In this document: one piece after another, positions 56,932 to 64,000 of the stretch
Position numbering within the stretch: position 1 is the stretch's first letter
How the letters are laid out: the number at the start of each line of letters is the position of its first letter
From: Chryseobacterium gleum
GTDB taxonomy: Bacteria > Bacteroidota > Bacteroidia > Flavobacteriales_D > Crocinitomicaceae
Assembly (NCBI GenBank): GCA_945897565.1
Contig: CAMDFN010000007.1
Coordinates: forward strand, 34,957-98,956
DNA: 64,000 nt
Reading direction: 5' to 3'
The notes under the pieces: generated by a model
The model's input: the letters and a program-made list of their open reading frames with translations, nothing else
The model's database searches: none
Told to the model about the DNA's origin: nothing
Made by a program: the position numbers and the translations under genes

Positions 56932-58163
56932 GCTTCGAGTGAATAGATAGTAAGACCGCTTCTCAACTTGGGTTCAACCCAAGTAGATTTAGGAGGCATA
57001 TTGAGCCCCGCATCAGCCACTCTTTTGACGTCGTCTATGCTTGCGGGGTGCAGTAAAAAGGCCACCTCAAATTTCTTCGTGTCTATGGCATCTATCATTT
57101 TTTGTAAAGGCTCATTTCCGGGCACAAATTCTATTTGATCAGTAGTTTTGAGATCGGTAATACCAAAAACGGGTTTGAGAATGAGGTCCGAAAGAATAAA
57201 GGAGTCGAGGGTTTCTATCGGGTCTTGGTCATTGATGAAATGAAGGTTGGGTCTGAATTTGAGCCAGGTTTTTTCCATGTAAATATGGATATCGTGTTTT
57301 TGAGCAGGTAGTTGAGGGCTAGCTAATGTTTCGACTTTTCCTTCATTTGCTAAGATGGCGATGAGTCCTTTTAAATCGAGGCCATTTGTGGATTTGAGCA
57401 AGCGATGAAAAGCGGCAATTTGCACCTCGCGTTCATCGACCAAGTAGCCTAAAAAATAATCGGCTGCCGCCGGATAAGCTGTTCCTTTCTCTCGCAGTTG
57501 TTGCGTATAGCGTGCCGATGACGCCGAGCGGTGATGACCGTCTGCTATATACAGCGCAGGTACTTTTTGAAAGGCCTCGCAGATCAATTGGGAATCTGAA
57601 GGGCTCAAAAGCCAGACTTCATGCGTAATGCGATCGGTTGTAGTGAATTCGTATTCTGGCCTTGTCGCTAAATAGGCATCTAGTATCTTTTGGATGGGTG
57701 CTTGCCCCGCATAGGTAAGTAAAACAGGCTCTGCATTGAAACCAACCGAATGGAGGTAGTTGGTAAAAACGTCTTCTCGTGCTGTGAGGGTTTGCTCGTG
57801 TATTTTGATCGTGCCATCTAGGTAGTCGTCTACACTAACACCTGCAAAAAAACCAGAAACCTCAACACTTTCTCTGGTTTGTCTGTAAATGTAGAGCTGA
57901 GTTTGCTGATCAGTGGTGAGTATACCCGCGTCAAGAAACTCATTGAATCTTTGCTTCACCTGTAAAAACCGTTCAGTTGAATTGGGCTTGGTTTTGAATT
58001 GGGCGCCAAATTCAGGATTGATGATGTGTAAAAAGGTAAACGGGTTGTCTTCTAGTTTGGCTTTGAGTACATTTTTTTTGTAGGAGTAGTAAGGCCGCGT
58101 AGCCACTAAATGTACTTTATTCCGTACTGGCCGAATTCCTTTAAATGCTCTGATTTGCGCCAT
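56928..58163 (-). CDS. DUF1015 family protein
   Basis: FKGIRPVRNKV, LYIADGHHRSASSARY, LLHPASIDDVKRVADAGLNMPPKSTWVEPKL. Confidence 0.9.
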   Translation of the reverse strand: MAQIRAFKGIRPVRNKVHLVATRPYYSYKKNVLKAKLEDNPFTFLHIINPEFGAQFKTKPNSTERFLQVKQRFNEFLDAGILTTDQQTQLYIYRQTRESVEVSGFFAGVSVDDYLDGTIKIHEQTLTAREDVFTNYLHSVGFNAEPVLLTYAGQAPIQKILDAYLATRPEYEFTTTDRITHEVWLLSPSDSQLICEAFQKVPALYIADGHHRSASSARYTQQLREKGTAYPAAADYFLGYLVDEREVQIAAFHRLLKSTNGLDLKGLIAILANEGKVETLASPQLPAQKHDIHIYMEKTWLKFRPNLHFINDQDPIETLDSFILSDLILKPVFGITDLKTTDQIEFVPGNEPLQKMIDAIDTKKFEVAFLLHPASIDDVKRVADAGLNMPPKSTWVEPKLRSGLTIYSLEA

Positions 58164-58166
58164 TCT

Positions 58167-60503
58167 TTAGAATTTGTAACTGATACCCATACTTGGTAAA
58201 AAAGGGAATTGGTAGATGATTTCGTTGGTGATGCGGTTCACGTAAAAAATATTGTTGCGATTGTAGGCGTTGGTTACACCGAGTACAATTTCTAGATTGT
58301 TCTTGTTTTTGGTTGTGATGCTGTGTTTCACGGTGATGTCCAGGCGATGATAAGAAGGCAATCTTTGAGAATTAAAGGTGCCGAGCATAGTAGCTACGTT
58401 GTTGGGGTTATTGGTGACGTAGTCTGTGGTGAGGCCTTCTCCGAAATTTTCAAGTTGGTAGTAGCCGGCTGTCGGTGTGAAGGGTAGTCCTGAACCTAGA
58501 TTCCAACGGATATTGAGTTCGGTTTGCTTCTTTTTACCAAAAGCATATGAGCCCACAAGGTTGATGTTGTGACGTCTGTCAAAGACAGGGAAATAAGAAC
58601 CAAAACCATCCCAACGGGTGTTGTGACCCAGTGAATAGACGGCCCAAATAAAGATGCGGTCTTTGGCGTATTTGACGAGTGCATCTACACCATAAGATTG
58701 CCCAGATTCAATGATAAAGTCCTTTTTGAAGACGTCGTCGATGAGTTCAAACTGAGCGATGTCGGTGTAGAGTTTATTTTGGTTGATGTTGCTGAGTTGA
58801 TCAAAATATTTATAGTAGGCCTCTATGTTGACATTCCAATATTTATTGAGGTCATATTCAAAACCAGCGATGGCATGCCAAGCATATTGCAGACCATTTT
58901 TGATGTCAGAAACTTGCTGAAACTCATTGATAAATTGGTCCTGGACGTTAGTCGGGGCAGAGAGGAGGCCATTAAATAAATTGACTACATCTTTGTCTGA
59001 AGATGCAGAAGTGAAGTTTTGGGAGAATCTTCCGCCCGAGAACTTGAAGCGCAGTTTGTCTGTCGCGTTGTACTTGGCACCTATGCGGGGCTCGAGAGAA
59101 ACCGTATTCAGGGAGGCGTATAATTGCATGCGCAAACCTCCTTGATAAACCCAACGTGGTGTTACCAAACGGTAATTGACGTATGAGCCAATTTCTGTGG
59201 TGAAGTTACTCGCTTCAATTTTTCGTTCGAGTTCATTAAAAGTGATAAATTGGGTATTGAAACCACTCAAATTGAAACCGTAGTTGAGTTCGCTTTCATT
59301 CTTTTGAAAAAAGGTGAAGTCAAAACCGAGGTCAAAGCCACCAATTTTAGAATAACGGGGCTCTTGACCTGTTTCTAAAAAGGTTGTTTCATAGTTACTG
59401 CCGTTGACATGTCCGCGGATAAAGATCGGTGAACTACTTGGTACAAGTGTAAAATTGAGCCCGCCTCCGGCAGCATTCCAATCGAGGTCTGCAACGTTGT
59501 AATTGACTGAATCTTGATTAGAGAAACCAAAAACACTTACCTTAGAACCACCATCGCCATTGAAGGTAATTTTACCGTAAAGGTCGGTGAAGTTGAAGGG
59601 AAGGCCGTTGCCGTCGTTTATTGTGGGGTATAAAGACTTGCTAGTGTAATCCAAAAGTGAATGCTTACCCGTAAGCATATAGGATCCACTGGATAAACCA
59701 TCTTTTCCTTTTTTGCCCAGCGGACCTTCAATAACAGCCTTAGACATAAATGGAGATGCAGAAACCTTTCCAGCAAATTTGCTGCGGTTACCGTCGCGAT
59801 AGGTGATGTCCATAATGGAAGAAATCCGCCCGCCATATTTAGACTCAAAACCGCCAGTATAAATATCGACGGACTTCACAAGTTCGGTCTCAAAAATCGA
59901 ATAAAAACCAATGGAGTGGAAGGGGTTGTAGATGGTCATGCCATCTAGTAAAGTTTTGTTTTGGATAGGCGTTCCACCGCGGACATACAACTGACCTCCT
60001 TGATCGCCGGTAGTGATTACACCTGGCGTGACGCTCAAGGCGCCAACGATATCGCTTTCTGCACCATACATCGGAATGCGCTCAACGGCTTGTTTGTCCA
60101 TTTTGATTTCTGACATCCCAATTTGTTGCTTTTTTTCTTTGCCTTGATTGCTCACCCTTACGTCTTGGATGTTGAGTGTATTGGGGTTCAAGTTCCAAGA
60201 GCCGATATCGTATATTTTTTTAGCTGCAGTCATGTCTACATTGAGAAAGCTGAGCTCAAATTTACCTTTCTCAATTTTGAGAATATAAGAACCTATTGGC
60301 AATTTTGGCACCGAAAAGAAACCTGCAATATTGGAATAACCCACCGCAATTGGTGTGCTGTCTTGCTTGAGTACTTTTACGCGTTCATCGGAGATAGGCT
60401 CGCCGTTAGAGGCGTCGTGTAAAAAACCGCGGATGACGTAATCTTGGGCAGCAAGGTTGTTGCATACTAGAATTAGGAGTGGAAGGAGTATTCGTTTGAG
60501 CAT
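58167..60503 (-). CDS. TonB-dependent receptor with N-terminal carboxypeptidase-regulatory-like domain
   Basis: Signal peptide, GFLHDASNGEPISDERVKV, plug segment GALSVTPGVITTGDQGGQLYVRGGTPIQNKTLLDGMTIYNPFH, terminal aromatic YKF. Confidence 0.93.
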   Translation of the reverse strand: MLKRILLPLLILVCNNLAAQDYVIRGFLHDASNGEPISDERVKVLKQDSTPIAVGYSNIAGFFSVPKLPIGSYILKIEKGKFELSFLNVDMTAAKKIYDIGSWNLNPNTLNIQDVRVSNQGKEKKQQIGMSEIKMDKQAVERIPMYGAESDIVGALSVTPGVITTGDQGGQLYVRGGTPIQNKTLLDGMTIYNPFHSIGFYSIFETELVKSVDIYTGGFESKYGGRISSIMDITYRDGNRSKFAGKVSASPFMSKAVIEGPLGKKGKDGLSSGSYMLTGKHSLLDYTSKSLYPTINDGNGLPFNFTDLYGKITFNGDGGSKVSVFGFSNQDSVNYNVADLDWNAAGGGLNFTLVPSSSPIFIRGHVNGSNYETTFLETGQEPRYSKIGGFDLGFDFTFFQKNESELNYGFNLSGFNTQFITFNELERKIEASNFTTEIGSYVNYRLVTPRWVYQGGLRMQLYASLNTVSLEPRIGAKYNATDKLRFKFSGGRFSQNFTSASSDKDVVNLFNGLLSAPTNVQDQFINEFQQVSDIKNGLQYAWHAIAGFEYDLNKYWNVNIEAYYKYFDQLSNINQNKLYTDIAQFELIDDVFKKDFIIESGQSYGVDALVKYAKDRIFIWAVYSLGHNTRWDGFGSYFPVFDRRHNINLVGSYAFGKKKQTELNIRWNLGSGLPFTPTAGYYQLENFGEGLTTDYVTNNPNNVATMLGTFNSQRLPSYHRLDITVKHSITTKNKNNLEIVLGVTNAYNRNNIFYVNRITNEIIYQFPFLPSMGISYKF

Positions 60504-60557
60504 TTGTTCAGATAAGAGTTCCCGAAGTTAATGAATTGTTTTGATTTTTGTGTGCTG

Positions 60558-61940
60558 TTAACGCTTAATCAATACCATAAAACTCACTCCATTTAAATGA
60601 AGAAAATAAGAACCTTTTGGGAGCTCATTGAGAAGAATTGTTGAATTTTCACCACCCAATGTACCACCCTGCACGAATTGCCCTTGTAAATTCAAAATGG
60701 TATAACTGCAGTCAATCAAAGGAAGGCCTGCGATTTCTATGAAATCTTTTGCTGGATTTGGAAAAATATTCAGGGTATTTTTTTCGAATTCAGCAACTTG
60801 CGCAATATTGTTACTGTACTGACAGCCGTAATCAAAATACACCAATAATTGATAGACTCCCGAAAGGTTTCCTGACACTTGTAGGCTATCATTGGTTTCA
60901 CCAAGAATGGGTTCTCCATTGAGATACCATTGATAGGAGTTACCTTGGGTTGTGGTGCTGAGTAGGTTGCCGTTTTGGGTAATCAAGACGTCATCCAAAA
61001 CAAGGGCCGGGCAAGTTGTGGTGAGGGTTATTCCAGGAATGGTGTAGGAAATAAAGGCGTCATAGGCCAGACAAGAGGAATTCAGAAAATAGGATAACCA
61101 AGAATTGAGTTGCTGAAACATCAGGCTTTGTTGTTCTGCTCTGGTGAGGCTAATGCCTGTGGAAGTGGTGCTTTCGCCGAAGTCGCAATTGAAATTGGTG
61201 TTGGCAAAATAACAATGCCCACCGCCGATCAAGTTGGCGAAACTTTTGCACTCATGCGGGATGGCATTGTAAATAGGTAAGTGGTGCTGTGCGGGTGGCG
61301 TTACGCCGTCATTACTTCCTGAGAGAATAAGGGAGGGAATTTGAAGTGAAGCCGCCGCCGCAATGGCACTAGGGTTGGTTTCTGCAGGTGCAAGGCCTAA
61401 ATAACAATCAAAAATAGAACTTTGCGCTGCCGCCAAAACCGCGGCTCCGCCACCCATGGAGTGCCCCATGGCGCAGGTGTAATCAGAAAGTTTGGTGTAA
61501 AAAATACTGCTGCTACTTTGCCCCGCATCGGACATCTTTTGAGCGATTAGTGCGATATCTGAGCCGAAATCGCCATGGCTTGGAGACGGGAAAAGACCAC
61601 TTTCAGTTCTCGGAAAAGCCATGATATAGCCATAAGGAACCAAAGCAGACCAGATATTTGAATAGGCGTCCCAGTTCATGGCAAAACCGTGACCAAATAC
61701 GATGAGCGGCCATGTACCATTAGCAACAGCCACGTTTTCACCTGCCGCTGCCGCGGGATAATAAATCTCGGTTTGGATTTGTCTGCCAGGCCCACCGCCG
61801 CTGCCAAAACCTCCTGTGCGGTTGGGGTCGTTGAAGGTAAGGGTGGTATGGCCTACATTGAGATTTTGCGCAATAACAAGTTGTGCCGAGCACAAACCAA
61901 TGAGAAGGAAAAGGCAGAATTTGGATGTAGAGATTGGCAT
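60558..61940 (-). CDS. Secreted alpha/beta hydrolase (chlorophyllase/dienelactone hydrolase-like) with T9SS C-terminal sorting domain
   Basis: PLIVFGHGFAMNWDAYSN, CAMGHSMGGGAAVLAA; C-terminal LNIFPNPAKDFIEI...LPKGSYFLHLNG. Confidence 0.87.
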   Translation of the reverse strand: MPISTSKFCLFLLIGLCSAQLVIAQNLNVGHTTLTFNDPNRTGGFGSGGGPGRQIQTEIYYPAAAAGENVAVANGTWPLIVFGHGFAMNWDAYSNIWSALVPYGYIMAFPRTESGLFPSPSHGDFGSDIALIAQKMSDAGQSSSSIFYTKLSDYTCAMGHSMGGGAAVLAAAQSSIFDCYLGLAPAETNPSAIAAAASLQIPSLILSGSNDGVTPPAQHHLPIYNAIPHECKSFANLIGGGHCYFANTNFNCDFGESTTSTGISLTRAEQQSLMFQQLNSWLSYFLNSSCLAYDAFISYTIPGITLTTTCPALVLDDVLITQNGNLLSTTTQGNSYQWYLNGEPILGETNDSLQVSGNLSGVYQLLVYFDYGCQYSNNIAQVAEFEKNTLNIFPNPAKDFIEIAGLPLIDCSYTILNLQGQFVQGGTLGGENSTILLNELPKGSYFLHLNGVSFMVLIKR

Positions 61941-61993
61941 GGGCTTCTTTTCTATAAATGTACTGAATATAGCACTAACAACTTAAGTACAAA

Positions 61994-63520
61994 TTAGTTG
62001 CTCCGGTCCAAATTTCGGTACTGAATGGCTTCGGAGAGGTTAGCGGAGGTAATGCTTGGGCTCGCTTCGAGGTCGGCGATGGTGCGGGCTACTTTGAGGA
62101 TGCGTTCATAGGCGCGCGCAGAGAGGCCAAGTTTTTTCATCGCGCTTTGCAAGATGCTTTGCGCATCTGGGGAAAGCTTGCAGTGTTGCTCTACTTCGCG
62201 TCTGCTCATGTGTGCGTTGGCATAGGTGCCGGGTTGTTGGGCATAGCGCTCTTGTTGTATCTTGCGCGCGGCTAAAATGCGCAGCCTGATCTGCTGACTA
62301 CTCTCTGCCGCCGCGCTTTGATTGAGCTCTGTGTATTTGACGGGACTCACCTCTATATGCATGTCTATGCGGTCGAGCAGAGGGCCCGAGACGCGCTGCA
62401 GGTAGCGCTGCACAGCATTTGGGTGGCAGCCGCAGGCTTTTTCGGGGTGGTTTAAAAAGCCGCACGGGCAGGGGTTCATGGCGGCTACAAGCATAAAATT
62501 GGCCGGATAATCTATAGTAAAGCGCGCTCTTGAAATATTGACCGCGCGGTCTTCGAGGGGTTGGCGCAGTACCTCAAGTACGTGCCTTTTGTATTCTGGG
62601 AGCTCATCTAAAAACAAAACACCGTTGTGCGCCAAGGAGATTTCACCGGGTTGTGGGTAGCTCCCTCCACCGATGAGCCCAATATCTGAAATAGTATGGT
62701 GTGGCTTGCGAAAGGGCCGCTGAGACACAATGCCTGTGCTGCGTTTTTTGCCTGCAACACTATGTATCTTGGTGGTTTCGAGTGCTTCTTCGAGGGTCAT
62801 GGGGGGTAAAATAGTGGGCAGCCGCTTGGCCAACATCGACTTTCCGGCGCCTGGAGGCCCAACGAGGATGAGGTTGTGCGAGCCAGCAGCCGCAATTTCA
62901 AATGCGCGTTTGACATGCAATTGTCCTTTGACATCTGCAAAGTCTAGGTTGGTTTGCGTGGCGAGCTGCTCAAACTCTGCTGGGCCAATAGTTGGTGTTG
63001 GTAATACAGCAGATTTTCCATTGAGAAGGGATATGACTTCGAGAATATTCTTCACGCCATAAATCTCTAACCCTTGTACAATTGCTGCTTCGGGCGCATT
63101 TTCCATGGGTACAATTAAGCCTTTGAAACCTTCGGCTTTGGCTTGCAGCGCAATGGCCAAAACACCTTTGGTGCGCTGGATGCTGCCATCGAGGGAGAGT
63201 TCTCCGAGTAAGAGCAATTCGCTGAGCCGCGTTTCCTTTACTTGCTTGGTAACGGCAAGAATTCCGATCGCAATAGGAAGGTCAAAAACGGAGCCTTCTT
63301 TGCGGATATCTGCAGGGGAGAGGTTGATGGTTACTTCTTTTCCGGGAAAATGGAGCTTGTTGTTGCGAAAAGCAGCTTTGATGCGCTGATGGCTTTCTCT
63401 GACGGCGATATCTGGCAGGCCTACCAAATGAAAGTTGATTCCGATATCGATATTGACTTCGACTTGAATGGTGGTGGCAGAAATACCGAATACGGCACTG
63501 GAGTAGGTTTTGATGAACAT
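61994..63520 (-). CDS. comM: YifB/ComM family Mg-chelatase-like AAA ATPase
   Basis: GLPDIAVRESHQRIKAAFRN, GPPGAGKSMLAKRLPTILPP, FRKPHHTISDIGLIGGG, AAMNPCPCGF. Confidence 0.95.
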   Translation of the reverse strand: MFIKTYSSAVFGISATTIQVEVNIDIGINFHLVGLPDIAVRESHQRIKAAFRNNKLHFPGKEVTINLSPADIRKEGSVFDLPIAIGILAVTKQVKETRLSELLLLGELSLDGSIQRTKGVLAIALQAKAEGFKGLIVPMENAPEAAIVQGLEIYGVKNILEVISLLNGKSAVLPTPTIGPAEFEQLATQTNLDFADVKGQLHVKRAFEIAAAGSHNLILVGPPGAGKSMLAKRLPTILPPMTLEEALETTKIHSVAGKKRSTGIVSQRPFRKPHHTISDIGLIGGGSYPQPGEISLAHNGVLFLDELPEYKRHVLEVLRQPLEDRAVNISRARFTIDYPANFMLVAAMNPCPCGFLNHPEKACGCHPNAVQRYLQRVSGPLLDRIDMHIEVSPVKYTELNQSAAAESSQQIRLRILAARKIQQERYAQQPGTYANAHMSRREVEQHCKLSPDAQSILQSAMKKLGLSARAYERILKVARTIADLEASPSITSANLSEAIQYRNLDRSN

Positions 63521-63613
63521 AATAAATCTTGATTTGATTCAAAGTTCAGGATCTTGCACCAAAAAGGATTCAGTATAAATACCGAAGCCAAATATTCGAA
63601 ACGCAAAAATTGC

Positions 63614-64000
63614 TTACTCTATCAGTAATTTTTCCACTAAAAAACCATTTACGGTCAATAAATAACATCCTTTGGGTAAAAATCCGAGTTCCATTTGAAT
63701 TGATTTTTGACTTGTTGTCATTTGGAAAACTTCTTTCCCAAGTAAATCTGAACATGAGATTTTTGAATTCATGGGTAAATGATCGATGTGAAATAACCCT
63801 CTACTTGGATTAGGGAATACTGAGATCGTGCCACTAAAAGGCGCTTGAACACGACTCGTAACGCATTCTCCTTGGTAAAAGGAACTTACGCCATAGTAAT
63901 ACATGGCCTGACACGAATTTTGATAAGTAACAGAATCGCAACCGCACACGGGGTCAATGACACCCGGGCAAAGCACTTGGATGTCTATCAGACTTGAATC
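63614..64000 (-). CDS. Secreted protein C-terminus: Kazal-like Cys-rich domain plus T9SS sorting domain (partial, runs off the window)
   Basis: Frame open to 64000: DSSLIDIQVLCPGVIDPVCGCDSVTYQNSCQAMYYYGVSSFYQGEC; then ISVFPNPSRGLFHIDHL...LPKGCYLLTVNGFLVEKLLIE. Confidence 0.82.
   Translation of the reverse strand, partial: DSSLIDIQVLCPGVIDPVCGCDSVTYQNSCQAMYYYGVSSFYQGECVTSRVQAPFSGTISVFPNPSRGLFHIDHLPMNSKISCSDLLGKEVFQMTTSQKSIQMELGFLPKGCYLLTVNGFLVEKLLIE

Noticed and set aside
1-64000. CRISPR array, prophage, transposon or integron
   Set aside because: No regularly spaced direct repeats, transposase/integrase ORFs or phage structural genes seen on either strand

Overview
The window is an ordinary-density stretch of chromosome from a Bacteroidota bacterium, probably Flavobacteriales-like. 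The assignment rests on T9SS C-terminal sorting domains, a short RpoD, DUF4249 and DUF4494 proteins, and TAnnTTTG-type promoter candidates. It opens inside a dcw cell-wall/division cluster (ftsI, murE, mraY, murD, ftsW, murG, murC, ftsQ, ftsA, ftsZ). This is followed by a partial methionine-salvage set (mtnB, mtnD, mtnC), a minus-strand gpsA-lysC-feoA-feoB-corA block, and dnaE with a fused N-terminal exonuclease. Next come a minus-strand block of ECF sigma, crtI, crtB, idi, PTPS/QueD-like, photolyase and peroxiredoxin genes, then tyrosine catabolism (hmgA, hppD), tRNA-His, rpoD, priA, two FKBP genes, pdxH, an M16 peptidase, a TonB receptor, comM and secreted T9SS cargo. I saw no CRISPR array, prophage, transposase or rRNA. 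The strongest candidates for follow-up are: (1) the tightly coupled sigma/carotenoid/pterin/photolyase/peroxiredoxin block, headed by an intergenic region with four TGTTTAAC-like boxes; (2) a DnaE whose PHP metal-ligand motifs look degraded while a complete DEDDh exonuclease is fused at the N-terminus; (3) a decayed YceI remnant; (4) an unlisted small FeoB-associated-like ORF. All names come from reading protein motifs by eye; no database search was run.
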